Shown in pieces: positions 4,978-10,824 of a DNA stretch of 10,824 nt; within the stretch, counting starts at the first letter, position 1, and every line of letters starts with the position of its first letter. The notes beneath the pieces are model-generated. The model was not told the origin of the DNA. It saw nothing but the letters and a program-made list of their open reading frames with translations, and made no database searches. The DNA is from CAZLYK01 sp964563495. GTDB lineage: Bacteria > Acidobacteriota > Blastocatellia > RBC074. The translations under genes and the position numbers were made by a program. The stretch spans positions 1 to 10,824 of the forward strand of contig CAZLYK010000172.1 of the NCBI GenBank assembly GCA_964563495.1, given 5' to 3'.

Positions 4978-6654
4978 ATGACGAAGTATATTTTTGTCAC
5001 GGGAGGAGTAGTCAGTGGCCTGGGCAAAGGGATTGCTGCGGCTTCGATCGGAGCACTGCTGGAAGCGCGCGGCCTGAAGATCACGCTCCTCAAGTTTGAT
5101 CCTTACATCAACGTCGATCCCGGAACCATGTCGCCATTCCAGCACGGCGAGGTCTATGTCACGGATGACGGCGCAGAGACCGATCTCGATCTGGGCCATT
5201 ACGAGCGTTACACGAGCGCCAGGCTGACCCAGGCGAACAACTGGACCTCGGGCCGGATCTATCTTTCAGTCATCGAAAAGGAGCGGCGCGGCGATTACCT
5301 GGGCAAAACCATCCAGGTCATTCCGCACATCACCAACGAGATCAAAGAAGCGGTCAGAGCCGTCTCTCAGGGTATGGATGTGGTAATCGTAGAGATCGGA
5401 GGCACAGTTGGAGATATCGAATCGCTTCCCTTCCTCGAAGCGATCCGCCAAATGGGCAACGAGGTCGGGCGTCACAATGCGATCTTCGTTCACCTCACGC
5501 TGGTGCCGTACCTGGCCGCTTCCGGCGAGTTGAAGACCAAGCCGACGCAGCATTCGGTTAAGGAATTGCTCGCGATCGGCATTCAACCCGATATTCTGCT
5601 CTGCCGCTGCGATCGCGAATTGCCGGTCGACATCAAGTCGAAGATCGCGCTCTTCTGCAACCTCTCACAGGAAGCCGTGATCACGGCCCAGGACGTTAAG
5701 ACGGTCTACGAAGTTCCGCTCGTCTTCAACCGTGAAGGTCTGGACCAGTTGATCGTCGATCTGCTTCGCTTGCCGCTTGGCGATACCGATCTGCGCCAGT
5801 GGGCGACCCTGACCAATCGCATACACGGCCTGCGTGAGTCCGTCTCCATCGGCATTGTCGGCAAATATGTAGAGCTGGAAGATTCCTACAAAAGCCTTAA
5901 TGAAGCGCTCTACCACGGTGGCATCGCCAACAACCTGAGGGTTAATTTCCGCTGGATCGAGAGCGAAGAATTGATGACCGACGAGCGATGGGAGGAGCGA
6001 TTGCGCGATGTCGACGCTATCCTGGTCCCGGGAGGGTTCGGCAAGCGGGGCATTTCGGGGATGATCCGCGCGATCGGTTACGCGCGACGTGAAATGAAAC
6101 CCTTTTTCGGGATCTGCCTGGGTATGCAATGCGCGGCGATCGAGTTTGCCCGCCACGTCTGCGGCATCGATAAAGCTGATTCAACCGAATTCGATCCGAA
6201 CACACCCGATCCTGTCATCTTCAAATTGCGCGATCTGCTGGGCGTTGAGAACCTGGGCGGGACGATGAGACTCGGCGCTTACCCGTGTCAGTTGAAACCC
6301 GGTTCGCTGGCTGAGGCCATCTACCAAGCCGCAGAGATCTCCGAACGCCACCGTCACCGTTATGAATTCAATCCCGCCTATCAAGACAGGTTGGCGGAAA
6401 ACGGGCTGGTCTTTTCCGGCAAATCGCCCGATGGAAAGTTCATCGAGATGATCGAGCTGGCGGATCACCCCTGGTTCCTGGGCTGCCAGTTCCATCCCGA
6501 ACTGAAGTCAAAGCCGCTGGCGCCGCATCCGCTTTTTGCCGGCTTTATCCGCGCGGCTTACGATCACCGGTTGCGCGATGAGGTCGGCGAGGAACAGGCC
6601 GTCACGGCGGGATCAGTAAATGTCCCCGCCGCAAGCGGCGGGGACATTTACTGA
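4978..6654 (+). CDS. pyrG: CTP synthase (glutamine-hydrolysing)
   Basis: 558 residues (family usually about 535-550). It makes CTP from UTP, ATP and glutamine-derived ammonia in the cytoplasm, the last step of de novo pyrimidine nucleotide synthesis. The synthetase domain covers about 1-268: KYIFVTGGVVSGLGKG at 3-18 with the ATP-binding loop, the conserved DPYINVDPGTMSPFQHGEVYV (41-61), and EIGGTVGDIES at 139-149. The class I glutamine amidotransferase domain covers about 285-530: PGGFGKRG (351-358), nucleophile C380 in GICLGMQ, and H506/E508 in QFHPE. All key residues are present, so the enzyme should be active. Residues 545-558 and the stop are encoded by a perfect palindrome, so the C-terminus has been extended or rewritten. 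It is first gene of a co-directional run with kdsA. CTP is the co-substrate for activating KDO, which explains the pairing. Confidence 0.98.
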   Translation: MTKYIFVTGGVVSGLGKGIAAASIGALLEARGLKITLLKFDPYINVDPGTMSPFQHGEVYVTDDGAETDLDLGHYERYTSARLTQANNWTSGRIYLSVIEKERRGDYLGKTIQVIPHITNEIKEAVRAVSQGMDVVIVEIGGTVGDIESLPFLEAIRQMGNEVGRHNAIFVHLTLVPYLAASGELKTKPTQHSVKELLAIGIQPDILLCRCDRELPVDIKSKIALFCNLSQEAVITAQDVKTVYEVPLVFNREGLDQLIVDLLRLPLGDTDLRQWATLTNRIHGLRESVSIGIVGKYVELEDSYKSLNEALYHGGIANNLRVNFRWIESEELMTDERWEERLRDVDAILVPGGFGKRGISGMIRAIGYARREMKPFFGICLGMQCAAIEFARHVCGIDKADSTEFDPNTPDPVIFKLRDLLGVENLGGTMRLGAYPCQLKPGSLAEAIYQAAEISERHRHRYEFNPAYQDRLAENGLVFSGKSPDGKFIEMIELADHPWFLGCQFHPELKSKPLAPHPLFAGFIRAAYDHRLRDEVGEEQAVTAGSVNVPAASGGDIY

Positions 6655-6656
6655 TC
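6611..6656. repeat. Perfect 22-bp palindrome at the pyrG 3' end (REP/MITE-like)
   Basis: Arms 6611-6632 and 6635-6656 are exact reverse complements separated by AA. The left arm reads GATCAGTAAATGTCCCC, then GCCGC. It encodes the last 14 residues of PyrG together with its TGA stop (6652-6654) and ends five bases before the TPR gene start. There is no T-run on either side, so it is not a standard terminator; a REP- or MITE-like insertion is the likeliest origin. In mRNA it would form a very stable hairpin with a tiny loop between two genes, able to stall ribosomes or nucleases or reduce downstream translation. It also carries an ATG (6620-6622) in the TPR frame. Confidence 0.9.
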
Positions 6657-6661
6657 GAAAC

Positions 6662-7543
6662 ATGAAAGAACCGTCCGACATTTTAAATGACCGCGCGATC
6701 GAGCTTGAAGAGAGCGGGCGCCTGGATGAGGCGATTGAGTGCTACCGGCAGGCGATCAGCGCCGATCCTCAATGGGCTGTCCCCTGGTACAATCTGGGCT
6801 TGCTCCACAAGCGCCGGCGGCGCTGGCTGGACTCATTGAAGTGCAATCAGACGGCCGTTGCGCTCAATCCGGAGGATGAGAGCGCGTGGTGGAATCTGGG
6901 TATCGCGGCCACCGCGCTGGAGGATTGGCCGGAAGCTCGACGCGCCTGGAAGGCGTGCGAGATCGAACTCCCGGGCGGGACCGGACCGCCGGAGATGGAC
7001 CTCGGCGCGACTCCCGTGCGGATCAATCCCGACGGTGAGGCTGAAGTCATCTGGTGTCGCAGGATCGACCCGGCGCGAGCGATCATCAGCAGCGTCCCGC
7101 TGCCCGAGTCGGGCCATCGCTTCGGGGACCTGGTCCTTCACGACGGTGCAGCCAACGGTTATCGAGCGTTCGGTCACCACAAGTTTCCGGTCTTTGACGA
7201 GTTACAGGTCTTGTACCCGAGCGAGTACGGAACCTATCAGGTCTCGGTGATAGGGGTCGAGGGCCATGATCTCGATCCCCTGCTCGGCGAGATAGAGGAA
7301 CGGGGTGATCTCGCGGTCGAGGACTGGTCGACCCTGCGGATGATCTGCAAGGCTTGTAGCGAGGACCGTTCTGAAAACGAAGCTCACATACACGATGAGG
7401 ATCAAAGCGGCGAGAGAAGGCTCGGCATCGCGGCGAGGTCCGAAGACCAGGTCAGAGAGCTGATCAAAGGCTGGAAAGAAAGATTGCCTGAGGCCGAGTT
7501 TTCGGAGATCGAGTGTCTGGTCGAACCAGCTCTGGTGAACTAA
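6662..7543 (+). CDS. TPR protein with conserved C-terminal domain carrying CxxC...HxH
   Basis: 293 residues from ATG 6662. Residues about 3-104 hold three TPR units (for example LDEAIECYRQAISADPQW at 21-38, then AWWNLGIAATALEDWPEARRAW), a protein-interaction scaffold. The remainder (about 105-290) is mixed alpha/beta without a family name I can give. I recall similar TPR proteins with this C-terminal half in other bacteria, always uncharacterised. C229-K-A-C232, followed by H242-x-H244 in an acidic loop, could bind a metal such as zinc. No signal peptide, so cytoplasmic. Seven bases separate it from the pyrG stop and no good Shine-Dalgarno is present, so translation may depend on reinitiation next to the palindrome. 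An alternative start at ATG 6620 lies inside the palindrome and would add 14 palindrome-encoded residues; I consider it less likely. It sits between two biosynthetic genes, but its role there is unknown. Confidence 0.82.
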   Translation: MKEPSDILNDRAIELEESGRLDEAIECYRQAISADPQWAVPWYNLGLLHKRRRRWLDSLKCNQTAVALNPEDESAWWNLGIAATALEDWPEARRAWKACEIELPGGTGPPEMDLGATPVRINPDGEAEVIWCRRIDPARAIISSVPLPESGHRFGDLVLHDGAANGYRAFGHHKFPVFDELQVLYPSEYGTYQVSVIGVEGHDLDPLLGEIEERGDLAVEDWSTLRMICKACSEDRSENEAHIHDEDQSGERRLGIAARSEDQVRELIKGWKERLPEAEFSEIECLVEPALVN

Positions 7544-7554
7544 GGCGAAAGCGA

Positions 7555-8379
7555 ATGGAAAGTATCTATCGAGAGATCAGGCGGCGCGAAGGAGAGCTCT
7601 TTCTGATCGCCGGCCCGTGTGTCATCGAATCGGAAGAGCACTCGCTCATGATGGCGCGCGAGCTGACGCGGATCACCACGCGCCTCGGCATCCCCTACAT
7701 TTTTAAAGCTTCCTATGACAAGGCCAATCGATCTTCGGTTCGATCTTTCCGCGGAGTGGGAATGGATCAAGGCCTGCGAATTCTGCAGCGGGTCAAAGAC
7801 GAGATCGGCGCGCCGGTGCTGACCGATGTTCACGAAAGCGACCAGGTCCCGGCGGCGGCTGAAGTGGCCGACGTGCTGCAGATTCCGGCTTTTCTCTGTC
7901 GCCAGACCGATCTGCTGCAGGCCGCGGCCGAGAGCGGGCGCGTCATCAACGTCAAGAAAGGTCAATTCCTCGCGCCGTGGGAAGTCGGCAACATCATTCA
8001 GAAGATCGAGTCATCGGGTGGGCGCGAAATGATGATCACCGAGCGCGGCTCCAGTTTCGGCTACAACAATCTGGTTGTCGATATGCGTGCCTTTCCGATC
8101 ATGCGCGGCTTCGGCTATCCGGTAATCTTTGATGTCACCCACAGCGTGCAACTGCCCGGTGGCCTCGGCGATGCGACCGACGGCCAGGCTGAATACATTG
8201 AACACCTCGCCCGCGCCGGCGTCGCCGCCGGTCTCGATGGGCTGTTTATGGAGGTCCACGACCATCCGCCGATGGCCTTGAGCGACGCCGCCACCCAATT
8301 TTCCCTGGATAAACTCGAGTCATTGCTCGAGGCGCTGATCAGGATTCACGAGATTGTGCAACACAGAGTCGGGGTTTAA
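7555..8379 (+). CDS. kdsA: 3-deoxy-8-phosphooctulonate (KDO-8-P) synthase, metal-dependent class
   Basis: 274 residues (family about 265-285). It condenses arabinose 5-phosphate with phosphoenolpyruvate to give KDO-8-phosphate for the LPS inner core; cytoplasmic TIM barrel. Signatures: LIAGPCVIES (17-26), IFKASYDKANRSS (49-61), LTDVHE (89-94), QIPAFLCRQTDLL (109-121), KKGQFLAPWEV (134-144), TERGSSFGYNNLVVDMR (162-178), DVTHSVQLPGG (193-203), GLFMEVH (229-235) and ALSD (241-244). C22, H196, E233 and D244 match the Aquifex aeolicus metal ligands C11, H185, E222 and D233 with a constant offset of 11, which places it in the metal-dependent class rather than the E. coli type that has Asn at the Cys position. 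The start at ATG 7555 has AAGG nine bases upstream, overlapping the TPR stop; an upstream GTG (7513) would add 14 non-conserved residues. It lies 11 bases after the TPR gene, so they are probably in one operon with pyrG. Confidence 0.97.
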   Translation: MESIYREIRRREGELFLIAGPCVIESEEHSLMMARELTRITTRLGIPYIFKASYDKANRSSVRSFRGVGMDQGLRILQRVKDEIGAPVLTDVHESDQVPAAAEVADVLQIPAFLCRQTDLLQAAAESGRVINVKKGQFLAPWEVGNIIQKIESSGGREMMITERGSSFGYNNLVVDMRAFPIMRGFGYPVIFDVTHSVQLPGGLGDATDGQAEYIEHLARAGVAAGLDGLFMEVHDHPPMALSDAATQFSLDKLESLLEALIRIHEIVQHRVGV

Positions 8380-8380
8380 A

Positions 8381-8392
8381 AATAGATGGGAT
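8381..8392 (+). repeat. Degenerate copy of the AATAGACAGGAT motif after kdsA
   Basis: AATAGATGGGAT starts two bases past the kdsA stop and differs from AATAGACAGGAT at two of twelve positions. It resembles the arm of the 4721-4801 repeat and similar strings at 5-16 and 10813-10824. It could be a decayed repeat end; alone it is too short to be sure. Confidence 0.3.
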
Positions 8393-8420
8393 CCCTTTCA
8401 TTCCGTCAATCAATCAGCTT

Positions 8421-10811
8421 ATGAAGAAAATTCTTTATTGCTTAATCACCGTCAGTCTTCTCACCACCGTCGCTCTGGCGCAGGAATTCGAGATCAAGAA
8501 ATACGATCTCAATGCGCGGGTCGCGCCCGAAGAGCAGAAAGTCGATGTCCAGGCGCGTCTGCGCCTGGTCAATCTTTCGGGCCCGGACCTGGCTGATAAG
8601 ATTCTGCTCTCGTCCAGCGACAAACCGCGGCTGTCGTTCCTGGTCAATCCAAAAGCCAAAATCGAGGCGATGAAAGTCAATGGATCGGAGGTGGCATTCA
8701 AAACGCAGGAGGACATACGCAACAACCTTTTGCGTGTCGGCACCGATATCACTTCGACCATCGCGTCGGCGCGCGAATTCGATGTGGATTTCAGTTATTC
8801 GATTCCGTCCGCCGACCGCAGCCCGTCGCTCCACATCTCAAGCAATGACACCTTTCTCCTGCCGGCAAGTTTCTGGGTTCCGGTCGTGCATACGCCCTAT
8901 GCCGAGCACGGTGCGGATACCGCGCCGGTGTCGCTGACGGTGACTGCGCCGGCCGGGTTCAAAGTCGTCTCATCGGGCATCCGCAAGACCGACAACTCAT
9001 TCGAGCAATCGATGGCGGCACAGCCGTTCTTCATCATCGGCGATTACGAAGTGATCAACCGGGGCGGCGATTCGCTCCCGGTCGAAGTCTATCTCCCGCG
9101 TGGCCTGAGCGAGGTCGGGAAAGAGCAGGCGCGGCGGCTGGCCGCCGAAGCCGAGCGCATCCTGGCTTTCTACGTCAAATATTTCAACGTCGCGAGCATC
9201 GCGCCGTTCCGGATCATCGCCACGCAGGCGCGCCAGTTCAGCACTGCAACCAGCGAGACGCTCTCGCAGGGACGCGAGGCGACCTTCGCCACCGTGGGAG
9301 CGGTGACGATAGACGACAATCTATTCCGGCGTGATGCGCTCGATCTGGGAACGATCGAGCTGATCGCGGGCGGAGCCGCGCGTGCGTGGATCGACGGGCA
9401 GGTCCTGCTGAGAGGGCGAGGCACCGGCATGCTGCGTGATGCGCTGCCGGTCTACCTGGTCGCGCAATACCTGGGGGAGCGCTTCGGCGAGGCCCAGCGC
9501 CAGGAAGCCTTTGAACGCTATCGTCGCGGCTATGCCACCATCGCTCGCAGCGATGCCCCGCTGCTCATGCAGAGCCCGCTCGACCGCAACTACACGACGA
9601 GCGTTTACAACAAAGGCGCGCTCATCTGGCGCTTGATCGAAAAACAGCTCGGCAACCAGGCGTTTGAAAACCTGCTCCGCAACTCATTGACCCGCACCCG
9701 GATCGACGTCCTCTCGCTCAGTGAATGGCGCTCGCCGCTCTGCTCGCTTTCGCGATGCGCCAACATCAAAAATAACCTGCTCGCTGGCGGCGCCGATCGC
9801 AAGATCATCAACGAGATCTTCACCAACTGGATCGAAACCGTAGTCCTGCCCGATTTCGCCGTCGGCCAGCCGCAGAAGACCGCGAATGGCGTCGAATCGA
9901 CGATCGCCAATTTCGGCACCGGCGATATAACGATTGAGGTCGTCGCCGCCACCGACAAGGGCGAGAAGCTGCGCCAGAGTGTCCAGGTCAAGGCGAGCGA
10001 ATACGGCGCGGCGAGCTTTCCCGGCAATCTCAATATCGTTTCGGTTGAAGCCGATCCCGAGAAGCTCTACCTGCAGAGCGATTATGCAAACGATCTCTTT
10101 CCGCGGCGGCCCCTCGAGGCAGAGGTATTCGGTCAGGCCAATCTGGCGCTGAGCAAGAACGATCCGGCCACGGCCGAAGCCAGGGCCCGCGAGGGGCTCA
10201 AGCACAACACCTACGCCCCGACGCTGCAAGCCCTGCTGGGCCGCATCCTGTTGGCACAGAACAAGCGAGACGAGGCTGCGAAGATCTTCGAAGAGACCCT
10301 CAAAGTCGAACCCCTCCCGATCCTCGCTTACGCCTGGGCGCACGCCGGCCTGGGCGAGATCGCCTTGCAGCAAAATGACGCCGCCGCCTCGGCCAATCAT
10401 TTCCGCCTCGCAGCCGCAGCCGATCTGGACGCATCGACCACGATCGCGGCGCGCGATGGTGCGCTCAAAGCCGAGCGCGCGGCGAATGCCGTTAAAATCC
10501 CGGAGGACGTCAAAGCCTTCCTGCAGAGATTCGACGCCGCGATCCTGCAAAGTACGTCGGCCGCAGTCAATCCCATGGTCGAGCTGGGCAATCTCAGAAG
10601 ATTCGCCCAATCGCTGGTCGTCAGAAAACCATCGGCGTGGGTCACCGAGGCGCTCCGATCCGAAGACTGGGACGCCGAGCGCACCGCTGTTGATGTCGTC
10701 TTGAAGATTAAGATCGAGGGTAAGGACTACTCGGGCCGCGCCATCTACGTGATCAGCCGCAGCGGCGGGAAAATGCTCTTGAGCGAGGTCCCGGTCTTTG
10801 ATGTTAAGTGA
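8421..10811 (+). CDS. Secreted M1-peptidase-like protein with degenerate zinc site and C-terminal TPRs
   Basis: 796 residues. Signal peptide 1-20 (KKILYCLITVSLLTTVALA, predicted cleavage before QEFE), so periplasmic or exported. Residues about 25-215 are a beta-rich domain like the N-terminal domain of M1 aminopeptidases. Residues about 230-475 match the gluzincin catalytic domain in layout, including W323, an RDALPVY segment, and SVYNKGALIWRLIEKQLG (394-411), whose Y396 is at the place of the M1 catalytic Tyr. The zinc motif is lost: HExxHx18E is replaced by G317-G318-x-x-R321-x18-D340. No GxMEN substrate loop is evident. About 564-690 forms TPR-like helices (ALSKNDPATAEARAREGLK; LLAQNKRDEAAKIFEETLKV). 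About 694-796 is an alpha+beta domain, possibly NTF2-like. The likely role is a non-enzymatic binding or scaffold protein of the cell envelope; substrate or partner unknown. The start has no clear Shine-Dalgarno but is followed at once by the signal peptide. It lies 41 bases after kdsA, possibly in the same operon. The frame is intact throughout. Confidence 0.85.
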   Translation: MKKILYCLITVSLLTTVALAQEFEIKKYDLNARVAPEEQKVDVQARLRLVNLSGPDLADKILLSSSDKPRLSFLVNPKAKIEAMKVNGSEVAFKTQEDIRNNLLRVGTDITSTIASAREFDVDFSYSIPSADRSPSLHISSNDTFLLPASFWVPVVHTPYAEHGADTAPVSLTVTAPAGFKVVSSGIRKTDNSFEQSMAAQPFFIIGDYEVINRGGDSLPVEVYLPRGLSEVGKEQARRLAAEAERILAFYVKYFNVASIAPFRIIATQARQFSTATSETLSQGREATFATVGAVTIDDNLFRRDALDLGTIELIAGGAARAWIDGQVLLRGRGTGMLRDALPVYLVAQYLGERFGEAQRQEAFERYRRGYATIARSDAPLLMQSPLDRNYTTSVYNKGALIWRLIEKQLGNQAFENLLRNSLTRTRIDVLSLSEWRSPLCSLSRCANIKNNLLAGGADRKIINEIFTNWIETVVLPDFAVGQPQKTANGVESTIANFGTGDITIEVVAATDKGEKLRQSVQVKASEYGAASFPGNLNIVSVEADPEKLYLQSDYANDLFPRRPLEAEVFGQANLALSKNDPATAEARAREGLKHNTYAPTLQALLGRILLAQNKRDEAAKIFEETLKVEPLPILAYAWAHAGLGEIALQQNDAAASANHFRLAAAADLDASTTIAARDGALKAERAANAVKIPEDVKAFLQRFDAAILQSTSAAVNPMVELGNLRRFAQSLVVRKPSAWVTEALRSEDWDAERTAVDVVLKIKIEGKDYSGRAIYVISRSGGKMLLSEVPVFDVK

Positions 10812-10812
10812 A

Positions 10813-10824
10813 AATCGACGGGAT
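10813..10824 (+). repeat. AATCGACGGGAT motif after the last gene
   Basis: AATCGACGGGAT begins one base past the stop of the M1-like gene and runs to the window edge. It differs from AATAGACAGGAT at two positions and shares the GACGGGAT end. It may be the start of another CAGGATTAA-type repeat continuing outside the window. Confidence 0.3.

Noticed and set aside
6611..6656. Palindrome as an intrinsic transcription terminator
   Set aside because: No T-run follows on either strand, and co-directional genes continue immediately downstream.
6620..6661. ATG 6620 inside the palindrome as start of the TPR gene
   Set aside because: The first 14 residues would be encoded by or next to the repeat and the start would be buried in a very stable hairpin; ATG 6662 directly precedes the TPR fold. 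Not fully excluded.
7513..7554. GTG 7513 as start of kdsA
   Set aside because: It would overlap the TPR gene by 31 bases and add residues not found in KdsA proteins; ATG 7555 has better spacing and an SD.
9711..9790. Possible frameshift in the M1-like gene around the Cys-containing segment (residues 431-455)
   Set aside because: The frame stays open and the protein-like sequence on both sides is continuous with the M1-like layout; no evidence of a shift from sequence alone.
9684..10610. 308-codon open frame on the minus strand inside the M1-like gene
   Set aside because: Antisense shadow; the sense frame has a signal peptide and recognisable M1 and TPR features.

Overview
The window reads as chromosomal DNA of a moderately GC-rich, Gram-negative (LPS-making) heterotroph. 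The KdsA gene implies KDO-containing lipopolysaccharide. A secreted plant-polysaccharide hydrolase, a GIN/DUF2807-like relic and a lysine-rich H1-like tail would fit an Acidobacteriota (Blastocatellia-type) genome. That placement is inference from gene style; no rRNA or tRNA is present to confirm it.

Layout. (1) 68-2704, minus strand: a secreted GH3 beta-xylosidase/beta-glucosidase with an inserted PA14 domain. (2) 2705-3025: a 321-base divergent intergenic region holding the 3' remnant of a GIN/DUF2807-like gene (minus strand) and weak promoter candidates facing both ways. (3) 3026-4734, plus strand: a two-gene unit. A GH19 chitinase/endolysin-like domain is fused to a 60-residue histone-H1-like lysine tail, and overlaps an SDR oxidoreductase by ATGA. 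A strong Shine-Dalgarno and ATG inside the tail could release the tail as a separate small basic protein. (4) 4721-4801: an inverted CAGGATTAA-type repeat that supplies the last codons and stop of the SDR gene. (5) 4858-4977: leader with a promoter candidate and symmetric elements. (6) 4978-10811, plus strand: a compact run of pyrG (CTP synthase), a TPR protein, kdsA (KDO-8-phosphate synthase, metal-dependent class) and a secreted M1-peptidase-like protein with C-terminal TPRs.

Functional links. CTP (PyrG) and KDO-8-phosphate (KdsA) both feed CMP-KDO formation, so their pairing is metabolically sensible. The two other proteins in the run are less understood. The TPR protein carries a CxxC...HxH pair. 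The M1-like protein has lost every zinc-ligand and catalytic residue of HExxHx18E while keeping the exact spacing, so it looks like a periplasmic pseudo-peptidase.

Most unusual points: the dead M1 active site; the GH19-histone-tail fusion with its internal start; a perfect 22-bp palindrome that encodes the C-terminus and stop of PyrG; and a degenerate AATAGACAGGAT-like motif just past the 3' ends of several genes. No complete insertion sequence, CRISPR array, tRNA or rRNA was seen.
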